From Streptomyces ipomoeae 91-03 (GTDB lineage Bacteria > Actinomycetota > Actinomycetes > Streptomycetales > Streptomycetaceae), in assembly GCF_000317595.1 (NCBI RefSeq), contig NZ_AEJC01000415.1, positions 37,586 through 101,585 of the forward strand: DNA of 64,000 bases. Direction: 5' to 3'. Below, one piece after another: positions 26,001-54,955 of this stretch (position 1 is the first letter of the stretch; each line of letters opens with the position of its first letter). Below the pieces are notes generated by a model. That model was not told where the DNA came from and did no database searches. It worked only from the letters and a program-made list of their open reading frames with translations. The position numbers and the translations under genes were made by a program.

Positions 26001-29000
26001 GGGTCCATCAACGGCGAATGGAAGGCATGCGAGACCTTCAACTCCCGGACTCGGTGCCCCTGTTCGGTGAGAGCGTCGCGGATGGCCGCGATGTCGTCGG
26101 CGTCGCCTGAGATGACCGTGTTGGTGGGGCTGTTGTACGCGGCGATGGCGGTGCGCTCGGTCAGCAGACCCGCCACCGTCTCCGCCGGGGCGGTGGTGGT
26201 GATCATCGCGCCGCCGGAGGGCAGGGACTGCATCAGGCGGGCGCGGGCGGCCACCAGCTTCGCCGCGTCCTCCAGGTCGAGCACACCGGCGATGTGAGCG
26301 GCCGTCAGCTCACCGATCGAATGCCCGGCCACCTGGTCCGGCCGTACACCCCACGACTCCACCAGCCGGTACAGCGCGGTCTCCACCGCGAACAGCCCCG
26401 ACTGCGTGTACAGCGTCCGGTCCAGCCAGCCGTCCGGATCGCTGAACACCACCTCCGCCACCGGGTACGGGGCGTGCCCGGCCAGATGCCGGTCGAGGGC
26501 CGCGCACGCCTCGTCGAAAGCTGACGCGTACGCGGAGAAGGCGTCGTACAACTCCCGCCCCATACCGACCCGTTGACTCCCCTGCCCGGTGAACAACACC
26601 GCCAGACGACCCTGCACAGGGCTGCCGGTGACGAGTGAGGAATGCGTTCCGCCCTCGGCCAAGGCCTCCAAGGCCGCCCGTGCCCGCGCGTGGTCGTCGG
26701 CGACGATCACGGCGCGGTCCGACAGCGGGGCGCGTGTCGTGGCGAGCGAGTAGCCCAGGTCCAGCAAGGACCGCGCGTCGTCCATGTGTGTGAGCAGTCG
26801 CCGTGCCTGCGCCGCCAGGGCGGTGCTTCCCCGGGCGGACAACACCAGCGGGGTCACGGGGAGTTCGGCCAGTGCCTGTTCTCCGGCCGGCGTGGACTCC
26901 GGGCCCTGTTCCAGGATGAGGTGGGCGTTGGTGCCGCTGACGCCGAAGGAGGAGACAGCGGCGCGACGGGGGTGGCCGGTCTCGGGCCAGGGCCGGGCCT
27001 CGGTGAGGAGTTCGACGGCGCCTTCCGACCAGTCGACCTGCGGGGTGGGCTCATCGACATGGAGGGTCTTCGGCAGGACGCCGTGCCGCATCGCCTGGAC
27101 CATCTTGATCACGCCCGCGACACCGGCGGCGGCCTGGGTGTGCCCCAGGTTGGACTTCAACGAGCCCAGCCACAGCGGCTGTTCGTCGGGGCGGTCCTGG
27201 CCGTAGGTGGCGAGGAGGGCCTGGGCCTCGATGGGGTCGCCGAGGGTCGTGCCGGTGCCATGGGCCTCGACGGCGTCCACGGCGGAGGGTTCGAGGCCCG
27301 CGTTGGTGAGGGCCTGGCGGATGACGCGTTGCTGGGAGGGGCCGTTGGGGGCGGTGAGACCGTTGGACGCACCGTCCTGGTTGACGGCAGAGCCTCGTAC
27401 GACCGCCAGGATGCGGTGGCCGTTGCGTCGGGCGTCGGACAGGCGTTCAAGGAGTACGACACCGACGCCCTCCGACCACCCGGTGCCGTCCGCCGAGGCG
27501 GCGAACGACTTGCAGCGGCCGTCGGCGGCGAGTCCGCGCTGGCGGGAGAACTCGGTGAACGCGCCCGGTGTCGACATCACCGTCACACCACCGGCGAGCG
27601 CCATCGAGCACTCCCCCGACCTGAGGGCCTGCGACGCCATGTGGATGGCGACGAGGGACGACGAGCACGCGGTGTCGACCGTGACGGCGGGGCCTTCGAG
27701 GCCGAAGAGGTAGGCCACGCGCCCGGACAGCACACTGCCGGAGGTGCCGAGGCCGAGGAAGCCCTCGATCTCCTGCGGGATGCGCCGGATGCCCGCCGCG
27801 TAGTCGTGGTACATCAGGCCGGCGAAGACCCCGACGTCCTGGCCTCGTACGGTGCCGGGGTCGACGCCCGCGTCCTCGAAGGTCTCCCACACGGTCTCCA
27901 GCAGCAGCCGCTGCTGCGGGTCCATGGCAAGTGCCTCGCGTGGGGAGATCCCGAAGAAGACCGGGTCGAAGGCGGGCGCCTCGTGGAGGAAGCCGCTCTC
28001 GCTGACGTACGTCGTGCCGGGCTGGTCGGGGTCGGAGTCGAAGAGGGTGTCGAGGTCCCAGCCCCGGTTGGTGGGGAACGGTGTGATGCCGTCGCGGCCG
28101 GTGGCGACGAGGTCCCAGAGGTCGTCGGGGGACGTGACGCCGCCGGGGAGGCGGCATGCCATGCCGACGATGGCGATCGGCTCGTCGAGTCGTACGGTCG
28201 TCCCGCCCTTCGCCCTGGCTCGGCTGCCGGGGCTTGTCGCGCCCTCGGCGGTGAGCTGGAGGCGCAGATGGGTGGCGAGTGTGGTGGGGGTCGGGTAGTC
28301 GAAGAGGAGGGTGGCGGGCAGGCGGATACCGGTGAGGGTCGTCAGCCGGTTGCGGAGCTCCACCGCGGTCAGGGAGTCGAAGCCGATGTCGGTGAACGCG
28401 TGCTGGGCGTCCAGGTCGTGGGCCGAGGCGTAGCCGAGGACGGTCGCCGCTTCGCCGAGGACGGCGTCGAGGAGGACGCGCTGGGCCTCGTCGTCGTTCA
28501 GCCCGACGAGCCCGGCGGCGAGGGCCGTGGCGCCGGTGGCCGCGTCGCCGGAGTTTCCGGCCTGCCGGGTCGTTCGGCGTACGAGGTTGCGGAAGAGATG
28601 GGGCAGCGTTCCGTCGGCGGCCTGGGCGCGCAGTGCGGCGTGGTCGAGCTTCGTGGTGACGGGGGTGGCGTCGGTGGTGGCGAGCCCGGTGTCGAAGAGG
28701 GCGAGGCCTTCCTCGGGTGTGAGCGCGGTGATGCCGCCCCGGGACATGCGCTGGGTGCTGGCGCCGTCCAGGTGGTCCGTCATGCCGCCGGTCTGCTCCC
28801 ACAGGCCCCAGACGAGGGAGGTGGCGGGCAGTCCGGCCGCGCGGCGGTGGTGGGCGAGGGCGTCGAGGTAGGTGTTGGCGGCGGCGTAGTTGCCCTGGCC
28901 GGGGCCGCCGATGAGTCCGGCGAGGGAGGAGAAGAGGACGAACGCCTTGAGGTCGCCCCGGTCCTTGGTCAGCTCGTGGAGATGCCAGGCCGCGTCCGCC

Positions 29001-32000
29001 TTCGGCCGCAGGACCGTGGCCAGCCGTTCGGGGGTGAGGGCGGTGATCACGCCGTCGTCGAGCACACCGGCCGTGTGGATGACGGCGGCGAGCGGAGTGG
29101 TCCCGGGGATCGTGCCGAGGAGCCGCGCCAGTGCCTCGCGGTCGGTGATGTCGCAGGCCTCGATGCGGACGTCGGCGCCCAGGGCGGTCAGGTCGGCGTG
29201 GAGATCGTCGGCGCCGGGGGCGTCGGGGCCGCTGCGGCTGACGAGGAGGAGGTTGCGGACGCCGTGCCCGGTCACCAGGTGGCGGGCCAGCAGACGGCCG
29301 AGCGAGCCGGTGCCGCCGGTGACGAGGACGGTGCCGGTGCCGGTCTCATCGTCGGCGTCGGTGTCGGTGTCGGTGTCGGAGGTGTTGGGGGCCGCTGCTT
29401 CCGGGGCGGGGGCCTTCGTGAGCCGGGGTGCGTGGAGAGTGCCCGCGCGGAGGGCGAGGTGGGGTTCGCCGGCGGTGAGCGCGGAGGCCGGGATCGCGGT
29501 CACGTCCGTACCCGGGGCGAGGTCGAGGAGTGTGATGCGCCCCGGGTTCTCGTTCTGCGCCGAGCGGATCAGACCACAGGCGGCGGCGGTGGCGAGGTCC
29601 GTGAGCGCGTCGTCGTGGCCCGTGGTGACCGCGCCGCGGGTGATGACGAGGAGGTGGGTGTCGTTGAGGGCGGGTTCGGAGAACCAGGCCTGGAGGGCGG
29701 CGAGGGTGTGCGCGACCTGGGCGTGGACGGCGGCGGGAGTGTGGTCGTCCGTCCCGGCTGCGAGTTCGAACAGGGCGGTCGAGGGGGCCTCGCCCGCCGC
29801 CAGTCGGTGGACGTCGTCGGCCGAGGTGACGGGGACCGCGTCGAGGTATGCGCCGCTGTCTGTGCCGCTCGGGTCCGTCGGCAGTGCGACCCACGCCGGC
29901 CGATAGCCGGAGTCGGCAACGGTTCCGGCCCCGGCCGGGACCTGGTCGTCGGAGAGCGGCAGCAGCGCCAGCGCCTCGACGGAGAGTACGGGGGCGCCGG
30001 TGCTGTCGGCGAGTCGGAGGGTGACGCGGTCGCCGCCCGGGGACGTCATGCGTACGCGCAGCCGTGTGGCCCCGGTGGCGTGCAGCCGTACGGCACTCCA
30101 CTCGAACGGCATGAGCGTACGACCGGACGCGGCTCCCGAACCCGAGCCGGGCTCCGCCCCGGCGCCGAAGGCCATCGCGTGCAGCGCCGGGTCGAACAGC
30201 GCGGGGTGGATGCCGTACTCCGCCGCCGCCTCGTGATGGTCCTCGGGCAGTTCGATCTCGGCGAACGTCTCCTCGCCCCGGATCCAGGCCGCGCGCAGGC
30301 CCTGGAAGGCGGGGCCGTAGTCGTAGCCCGCGCCGGTCACCCGGTCGTAGATGCCGTCCACCGACTGCGGCTCGGCGCCCTCGGGCGGCCAGGTGGTGAG
30401 GTCGAAGTCGGCGGGCCGGGCGGTCGTCGTGAGGGTGCCGCTCGCATGGCGGGTCCACGGGGCGTCGGGGTCGGCGTCGGCGGGCCGGGAGTGGATGCTG
30501 ACGGCCCGGCTGCCGTCTCCCACACCGCTGCCTCTGCCACCGCCGCCCTCCGTCGGCTGGACCATGACCTGGAGGTGGATGCCGCCGCGCTCGGGGATCG
30601 GCAGCGGTGCCTCGATGACGAGTTCCTCGATGCCCGCGCAGCCGGTCTCCTGCGCGGCGTGCAGCGCGAGTTCGACGAAACCGGTGCCCGGCATCAGGAC
30701 CGTACCGGCGATGGTGTGATCGGCCAGCCAGGGCTGTGACTGCCGGGTGAGATGACCGGTGAGGACGACGCCTCCGGCGCCCGGGAGGTCCAACCTGCCG
30801 CGCAGCAAGGGGTGTTGGGGTGCCATGAGTCCGAGGTCGACGGCGTCGGAGGCGGCTCGGGTGGCGTCCAGCCAGTAGCGCTGGTGTTGGAAGGCGTAGG
30901 TGGGGAGGTCGACGCGTTTGCCGCCGGGGAGGATGGCGGGCCAGTCGAGGGAGGTTCCGCGGGTGTGGAGGGTGGCGAGGGCGGTGAGCAGGGCGTGGGG
31001 TTCGCGGTGGTCGGGGCGGAGGGTGGGGATGCAGGCGGTGGTGTCGAGGGTGTCGTTGACCGCCGAGGTCAGGTGCGGGGCCGGGCCGAGTTCGAGGTAG
31101 GTGGTGACGCCCTGGTCGGCGAGGGTACGGACCGCCTGCTCGAAACGGACGGAGTCGCGGATGTGGCGCGCCCAGTAGTCCGGGGTGAGCGGGTCGCCCT
31201 CCGCCGCCGTGACGAGCGGGATGCGCGGCCGGCGGAAGGTGACCGTGCCCGCGATGGCCGCGAACTCCTCCAGCACCGGGTCCATCAACGGCGAATGGAA
31301 GGCATGGGAGACCTTCAACTCCCGGACTCGGTGCCCCTGTTCGGCCAGCGTCTCCCGTATCGCCGATATCTCCTCGGCGTCGCCTGAGATGACCGTGTTG
31401 GCGGGGCTGTTGTACGCGGCGATGGCGGTGCGCTCGGTCAGCAGACCCGCCACCGCCTCCGCCGGAGCCGTCGTCGTGATCATCGCGCCGCCGGAGGGAA
31501 GGGACTGCATCAGACGGGCGCGGGCGGCCACCAGCTTCGCCGCGTCCTCCAGATCCAGGACACCGGCGATGTGAGCGGCCGTCAGCTCACCGATCGAATG
31601 CCCGGCCACCTGGTCCGGCCGTACACCCCACGACTCCACCAGCCGGAACAGCGCGGTCTCCACCGCGAACAGCCCCGACTGCGTGTACAGCGTCCGGTCC
31701 AGCCAGCCGTCCGGATCGCTGAACACCACCTCCGCCACCGGGTACGGGGCGTGCCCGGCCAGATGCCGGTCGAGCGCCGCGCACGCCTCGTCGAAAGCTG
31801 ACGCGTACGCGGGGAAGGCGTCGTACAACTCCCGCCCCATACCGACCCGTTGACTCCCCTGCCCGGTGAACAACACCGCCAGACGACCCGCCACGGTCGT
31901 CCCCGTCACGACATCGGGGTGGGTCTCGCCCTCGGCGAGAGCGGCCAGGGCCTCCCGTGCCTTTCCTCGGTCGTCCGCGATGACAACGGCGCGGTCGGAG

Positions 32001-33559
32001 AGGCGGGCCCGGGTGGTGGCCAGTGAGTGACCCAGGTCCAGCAGGGACTCGGGGGTTTCCATACGTGTCAACAGCCGCCGTGCCTGGGCGGTGAGCGCCG
32101 ACCGTCCTCGGCCGGAGAGCACCAGCGCCGTGACCGGAGGCTCGACGGCGGCCTCGGTCTCGGCGGCTTCCACCTCCGGTGCCTGTTCGAGGACCACGTG
32201 GGCGTTGGTGCCGCTGACGCCGAAGGACGAGACGGCGGCGCGGCGGGGGTGGCCGTTCTCGGGCCAGTCGCGGGCCTCGGTGAGCAGTTCCACGGCACCC
32301 GCCGCCCAGTCGACCTGGGGCGTCGGCTCGTTCACGTGCAGGGTCTTCGGCAGGACGCCGTGCCGCATCGCCTGGACCATCTTGATCACGCCCGCGACAC
32401 CGGCGGCGGCCTGGGCGTGGCCGATGTTCGACTTCAGGGAGCCGAGCCAGAGGGGTCGGCCGTCGGGGCGGTTCTGGCCGTAGGTGGCGAGGAGGGCCTG
32501 GGCCTCGATGGGGTCGCCGAGGACGGTCCCGGTGCCGTGGGCCTCGACGGCGTCGACGTCGGTGGAGGTGAGCCGGGCGTTGGCGAGGGCCTGGCGGATG
32601 ACGCGTTGCTGGGAGGGGCCGTTGGGGGCGGTGAGACCGTTGGAGGCACCGTCCTGGTTGACGGCGGAGCCTCGTACGACCGCCAGGATGCGGTGGCCGT
32701 GGCGCTGGGCGTCCGAGAGGCGTTCGAGCAGCACCACGCCCACGCCCTCCGCCCAGCCCGTACCGTCCGCCGAGGCGGCGAAGGACTTGCAGCGGCCGTT
32801 GCGGGCGAGTCCGCGTTGGCGGGAGAACTCCAGGAAGGCGTTCGGGGTGGTCATGACGGCGACGCCGCCGGCGAGCGCCATGGAGCACTCGCCCGCGCGC
32901 AGGGCCTGCGCGGCGAGGTGGATGGCGACGAGGGAGGACGAGCAGGCGGTGTCGAGGGCGACCGCGGGGCCTTCCAGCCCGAGGGTGTAGGCGATACGGC
33001 CGGAGAGGACGCTGTTGGAGCCGCCGGTGAGGAGGAAGCCCTCCAGTCCCTTGGGCACTTCGGCGAGCCGGCTCAGATAGTCCTGGTACGAAACGCCGGT
33101 GAAGACGCCCACGTCCGCGCCCCGCAGCGAGGTGGGGTCGATGCCGGCGTGTTCGATGGTCTCCCAGGTGGTCTCCAGCATCAGCCGCTGCTGCGGGTCC
33201 ATCGCGAGGGCCTCGCGCGGTGAGATGCCGAAGAAAGCGGGGTCGAAGTCGGCGACGTCGGCGAGGAATCCGCCGTCGCGGGCGTACGACGTGCCGGGGT
33301 GGTCGGGGTCGGGATCGTAGAGCTTGTCCAGGTCCCAGCCGCGGTCGGTCGGGAACGGGGTGACGCCGTCGCGGCCGTTCGCCACGAGGTCCCACAGGTC
33401 GTCCGGCGAGGCGACACCACCCGGCAGTCGGCACGCCATGCCGACGATCGCGACCGGCTCGTACTGCTGCGCCTCGAGCTCGGAGATGTGCCGGCGCGCC
33501 TGATGCAGGTCCGCCGTCACCCGCTTGAGATACTTGACAATCTTCTCGTCGTTGGCCAT
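17765..33559 (-). CDS. Type I PKS, three terminal modules (triene-forming)
   Basis: The product is about 5264 residues. A short N-terminal docking helix (MANDEKIVKYLKR...) is followed by three KS-AT-DH-KR-ACP modules. KS cysteines are C206, C1965 and C3688; AT serines S655, S2414 and S4142; DH histidines H948, H2708 and H4435; ACP serines S1729, S3452 and S5204. All ATs have GHSIGE and HAFH, marking malonyl-CoA. All DHs keep H...G....P and the HPALxD aspartate, so each should leave a double bond, giving a conjugated 2,4,6-triene next to the future amide. There is no TE and no C-terminal docking domain, only a Gln/Ser/Thr-rich tail; release is by the adjacent amide synthase. ATG 33559 was chosen by homology to the preceding PKS start; GTG 33571 behind GAGAG is an alternative. 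Twelve to 27 bases separate it from the previous PKS stop. Confidence 0.93.
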   Translation of the reverse strand: MANDEKIVKYLKRVTADLHQARRHISELEAQQYEPVAIVGMACRLPGGVASPDDLWDLVANGRDGVTPFPTDRGWDLDKLYDPDPDHPGTSYARDGGFLADVADFDPAFFGISPREALAMDPQQRLMLETTWETIEHAGIDPTSLRGADVGVFTGVSYQDYLSRLAEVPKGLEGFLLTGGSNSVLSGRIAYTLGLEGPAVALDTACSSSLVAIHLAAQALRAGECSMALAGGVAVMTTPNAFLEFSRQRGLARNGRCKSFAASADGTGWAEGVGVVLLERLSDAQRHGHRILAVVRGSAVNQDGASNGLTAPNGPSQQRVIRQALANARLTSTDVDAVEAHGTGTVLGDPIEAQALLATYGQNRPDGRPLWLGSLKSNIGHAQAAAGVAGVIKMVQAMRHGVLPKTLHVNEPTPQVDWAAGAVELLTEARDWPENGHPRRAAVSSFGVSGTNAHVVLEQAPEVEAAETEAAVEPPVTALVLSGRGRSALTAQARRLLTRMETPESLLDLGHSLATTRARLSDRAVVIADDRGKAREALAALAEGETHPDVVTGTTVAGRLAVLFTGQGSQRVGMGRELYDAFPAYASAFDEACAALDRHLAGHAPYPVAEVVFSDPDGWLDRTLYTQSGLFAVETALFRLVESWGVRPDQVAGHSIGELTAAHIAGVLDLEDAAKLVAARARLMQSLPSGGAMITTTAPAEAVAGLLTERTAIAAYNSPANTVISGDAEEISAIRETLAEQGHRVRELKVSHAFHSPLMDPVLEEFAAIAGTVTFRRPRIPLVTAAEGDPLTPDYWARHIRDSVRFEQAVRTLADQGVTTYLELGPAPHLTSAVNDTLDTTACIPTLRPDHREPHALLTALATLHTRGTSLDWPAILPGGKRVDLPTYAFQHQRYWLDATRAASDAVDLGLMAPQHPLLRGRLDLPGAGGVVLTGHLTRQSQPWLADHTIAGTVLMPGTGFVELALHAAQETGCAGIEELVIEAPLPIPERGGIHLQVMVQPTEGGGGRGSGVGDGSRAVSIHSRPADADPDAPWTRHASGTLTTTARPADFDLTTWPPEGAEPQSVDGIYDRVTGAGYDYGPAFQGLRAAWIRGEETFAEIELPEDHHEAAAEYGIHPALFDPALHAMAFGAGAEPGSGSGAASGRTLMPFEWSAVRLHATGATRLRVRMTSPGGDRVTLRLADSTGAPVLSVEALALLPLSDDQVPAGAGTVADSGYRPAWVALPTDPSGTDSGAYLDAVPVTSADDVHRLAAGEAPSTALFELAAGTDDHTPAAVHAQVAHTLAALQAWFSEPALNDTHLLVITRGAVTTGHDDALTDLATAAACGLIRSAQNENPGRITLLDLAPGTDVTAIPASALTAGEPHLALRAGTLHAPRLTKAPAPEAAAPNTSDTDTDTDADDETGTGTVLVTGGTGSLGRLLARHLVTGHGVRNLLLVSRSGPDAPGADDLHADLTALGADVRIEACDITDREALARLLGTIPGTTPLAAVIHTAGVLDDGVITALTPERLATVLRPKADAAWHLHELTKDRGDLKAFVLFSSLAGLIGGPGQGNYAAANTYLDALAHHRRAAGLPATSLVWGLWEQTGGMTDHLDGASTQRMSRGGITALTPEEGLALFDTGLATTDATPVTTKLDHAALRAQAADGTLPHLFRNLVRRTTRQAGNSGDAATGATALAAGLVGLNDDEAQRVLLDAVLGEAATVLGYASAHDLDAQHAFTDIGFDSLTAVELRNRLTTLTGIRLPATLLFDYPTPTTLATHLRLQLTAEGATSPGSRARAKGGTTVRLDEPIAIVGMACRLPGGVTSPDDLWDLVATGRDGITPFPTNRGWDLDTLFDSDPDQPGTTYVSESGFLHEAPAFDPVFFGISPREALAMDPQQRLLLETVWETFEDAGVDPGTVRGQDVGVFAGLMYHDYAAGIRRIPQEIEGFLGLGTSGSVLSGRVAYLFGLEGPAVTVDTACSSSLVAIHMASQALRSGECSMALAGGVTVMSTPGAFTEFSRQRGLAADGRCKSFAASADGTGWSEGVGVVLLERLSDARRNGHRILAVVRGSAVNQDGASNGLTAPNGPSQQRVIRQALTNAGLEPSAVDAVEAHGTGTTLGDPIEAQALLATYGQDRPDEQPLWLGSLKSNLGHTQAAAGVAGVIKMVQAMRHGVLPKTLHVDEPTPQVDWSEGAVELLTEARPWPETGHPRRAAVSSFGVSGTNAHLILEQGPESTPAGEQALAELPVTPLVLSARGSTALAAQARRLLTHMDDARSLLDLGYSLATTRAPLSDRAVIVADDHARARAALEALAEGGTHSSLVTGSPVQGRLAVLFTGQGSQRVGMGRELYDAFSAYASAFDEACAALDRHLAGHAPYPVAEVVFSDPDGWLDRTLYTQSGLFAVETALYRLVESWGVRPDQVAGHSIGELTAAHIAGVLDLEDAAKLVAARARLMQSLPSGGAMITTTAPAETVAGLLTERTAIAAYNSPTNTVISGDADDIAAIRDALTEQGHRVRELKVSHAFHSPLMDPVLEEFAAIAGTVTFHRPRIPLVTAAEGDPLTPDYWARHIRDSVRFEQAVRTLADQGVTTYLELGPAPHLTSAVNDTLDTTACIPTLRPDHREPHALLTALATLHTRGTSLDWPAILPGGKRVDLPTYAFQHQDYWLVPADHAPLDATGLGLTTPGHPLLGAMTQLPDSGGHLFTTQLSSRTHPWLADHSIAGTVLMPGTGFVELALHAAQETGCAGIDELVIEAPLVIPDGVAVQLQVTVQPPAGDGRRAIGIHSRIAGSGSEAAWTRHASGALTTASRPADFDLAVWPPEGAQPIPLDGAYETLADAGYHYGPTFQGLSRAWSRGDEVFAELTVPDDEAGAYGIHPALLDTSFHAAMFASRRDDGDETPTLLPFAWNGVTLHATGATHVRVRIFPAGRDATAAQIADGTGAPVATVESLVARPVVAEQLEAAGPANSLHRLGWTEITTSETDVLEAVTVSGADDLRGLRDLRGLDVPPPVIRFDVRGGTDAEAVHAATTHALAFLQAWLAEPALDASHLLVVTHGAVATGPDDQVTDLAAAAVRGMVQSAQAENPGRITLLDTDASDASDGPTADVPATVRTLGEPELALRAGKLYAPRLGKATGNGEPIALNPSGTVLITGGTGSLGRLLARHLVTGHGVRNLLLVSRSGPDAPGADDLRTELTALGANVRIEACDITDRDALAALLTGTPLTAVVHTAAVFDDGVVRTYTPTQLANVLGPKADAAWHLHELTKDRDDLDAFVLFSSATATVLGAPGQCGYAAANAYLDALAQHRHTLGLPATALAWGLWEQSADLLSHADLRRIRRTGMVALSNDHGLRLFDTALTVPHPVVIPAELDHDTLRGRASRDQLSKVLSGLVRAPRRAASAADAATGDSTGRLLDRLAALSGTEARRTLLDLVRGEAAAVLGHASADLVEAERAFNEIGFDSLTAVELRNRLTTLTGIRLPATLLFDYPTPTTLTTHLWSELDLTDNRPSATPSLPTTNPTPTLDEPIAIVGMACRLPGGVRSPEDLWDLVTAGGDGIGPFPTDRGWDLDALYDPDPENTGTSYVREGGFLHDAADFDPAFFGISPREAVAMDPQQRLMLETVWETFERAGIDPGAVRGEDVGVYTGLMYHDYASGLHEIPQEVEGFLGLGTAGSVLAGRVAYLFGLEGPTMTIDTACSSSLVALHTATRALRAGECSMALAGGVTVMSSPGTFIEFSRQRVFAADGRCKSFAAAADGTIWSEGVGMLLLERLSDARRNGHHVLAVVRGTAVNQDGASNGLTAPNGPSQQRVIRKALADAGLAPTAVDAVEAHGTGTALGDPIEAQAIIATYGQDRPDDRPLWLGSLKSNVGHTQGAAGVAGVIKMVQAMRHGVLPRTLHVDEPTPQVDWSEGAVELLTEARDWPENGHPRRAAVSSFGISGTNAHVVLEQAPDSTIPDIITPDTLTPHPLPATPLVLSARGPAALAGQARRLLSHLDGTHSLLDLGYSLATTRAQLPDRAVIVAEGHEQARAALDALAEGGTHVSLVTGSPLQGRLAVLFTGQGSQRPGMGRELYDAFPVYAQAFDEACAALDRHLAGHAPHPVAEVVFSDPDGWLDRTLYTQTGLFAVETALYRLVESWGVRPDHVAGHSIGELTAAHIAGVLDLEDAAKLVAARARLMQSLPSGGAMITTTAPAETVAKLLTERTAVAAYNSPTNTVISGDADDIAAIRDTLIEQGHRARELKVSHAFHSPLMDPILDEFAAIADTVTYEEPRIPLITAAEGDPLTPDYWARHIRDSVRFEQTIRTLADQGVTTYLELGPTPHLTSAANDTVGTPACVPTLRADDPEPRALLTAVAVLHTRGIPLDWPALLPGGKRVDLPTYAFQYQPYWLDTAPRTFDVTSAGLSAPEHPLLQGKLDLPGSGGAVFTGVISLKSQPWLADHSIAGTVLMPGTGFVELALHAAQETGYAGVDELIIEAPLVIPEHGAVQLQVAVQADAGVTVHSRPEGDDPGIPWTRHASGTLTTTAEPADFDLSVWPPENARPLALDAAYEAVAAAGYHYGPVFRGLTAAWTRGDEVFAEAALPEEHHEGAARYGIHPALLDTAFHASMLTGDHEGGEGRTMLPFAWNGVTLHAAGTPHIRVRVVRSDTGATTAQLADCTGAPVVAIRSVVARPAATDRLAGPTPGAESLYRVEWHKAVTNPIQAEPAAVPVDGPQDIADLAKATAAGSPAPELIVLEVAGTTEETGDRPETVHALTTHVLSVVQAWLAEPSLDGTRLLAVTRGAVGVDTHDPVTDLAASAVWGLLRAAQSEHPGRVVLVDLDDDAPDWSTAAVLPAALSTGEPQVALRGGTAYVPRFVRGAAHAPHPQTGGTGTEDNTTGTAVTLDPNGTVLVTGGTGSLGALVARRLVTAHGIRHLLLTSRSGPGAPGAAELKAELTELGARVRIEACDATDREALAALLGTVPDSVPLTAVVHTAGVLDDGVLTALTPERLSTVLAPKVDAAWNLHELTKDRELGAFVLFSSVSGLMGGAGQGNYAAANAYLNALAHHRRTEGRAALTLAWGLWDQAGGMTTGLTETDRKRLARGGLAPLGTDEGLALFDAALRDGDTALAVPVRLDYTALRAQASDGTLPHLLHGLVRRVRRAAIAPAGAAPVEEPLAVRLAGLSAEEQEATLLTLIRGTAAQVLGLPAAESFPADAFFFEAGFDSLTAVELRNRLSEATAVRLSSTFVFDHPTAQLLAEQLRQEITQQSTQSAQSTQTAQIAQED
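20942..21417 (-). repeat. AT block shared with another PKS gene, copy 1
   Basis: About 475 bases of AT-coding DNA in the last module are nearly identical to 59286-59761 in the single-module PKS gene, including synonymous positions that differ from the other malonyl ATs. Confidence 0.75.
23023..28190 (-). other. PKS module: malonyl KS-AT-DH-KR-ACP (C4=C5)
   Basis: Second module of the last PKS protein. The DH is intact (ADHSIAGTVLMPG, HPALLDTSFH). The KR has Tyr (GQCGYAAAN) but reads VFDD in place of VLDD, with a different C-terminal half (DLLSHADLRRIRRTGMVAL). The hydroxyl configuration, and so the alkene geometry, is uncertain. Confidence 0.75.
25604..26612 (-). repeat. Near-identical AT block, copy 1
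   Basis: The AT and post-AT coding DNA of this module matches 30881-31889 of the preceding module almost base for base over about 1 kb at a constant offset of 5277. Confidence 0.8.
28191..33559 (-). other. PKS module: malonyl KS-AT-DH-KR-ACP (C6=C7)
   Basis: First module of the last PKS protein. The KR has the LDD motif (B-type) and Tyr in GQGNYAAAN, and the DH is intact (ADHTIAGTVLMPG, HPALFDPALH), so a trans double bond is predicted. The linker before the KR carries a (TD)n repeat. Confidence 0.8.
30881..31889 (-). repeat. Near-identical AT block, copy 2
   Basis: Partner of 25604-26612. Identity ends sharply at the AT N-terminal boundary (AGACGACCC), where the two modules diverge. Confidence 0.8.
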
Positions 33560-33586
33560 TTCTGCGGTCACCAATCTCTCAAGCGC

Positions 33587-54709
<21,123 letters not shown>

Positions 54710-54955
54710 GGCGGTGTTCTCCTCGGTGGTGCAGAAGTCAGGAGGGGTGCTGTCTCAGAAGGGCGGGGGGGGTCCGGGCGGAGGCCCACGCGGCGGCCGT
54801 ACGCCATCGGACGGAGCCCGGCGTCGTCGGAACAGGCCGTACATCGTCGGAACGGGCCCTGCGCCGCCGGAACGGCCCTGTGTGCCGGAACGGCCCTGTG
54901 CCGTCGGGCGGGCCGGTTGCCTCCGGGCGGGGTCGCGCCCGGAGGCGGACGGCGA
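54710..54955. other. Gap between PKS genes with repeats and hairpin
   Basis: This 246-base spacer is the only sizeable gap between the PKS genes. On the plus strand, GCCGGAACGGCCCTGTG-like units recur about four times at 54825-54905. CCTCCGGGCG (54920-54929) pairs perfectly with CGCCCGGAGG (54936-54945) around a 6-base loop, just after the upstream PKS stop. The hairpin could terminate part of the transcripts or protect the 3' end. GAGGAG for the next gene lies at the low-coordinate end. Confidence 0.6.

Noticed and set aside
26642..30739. Very long open frame (about 1365 codons) on the plus strand opposite the last PKS
   Set aside because: It is antisense to well-conserved KS, AT, DH and KR coding sequence and has the Gly/Arg/Val-rich composition of a GC-rich shadow frame. 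No family motif is visible.
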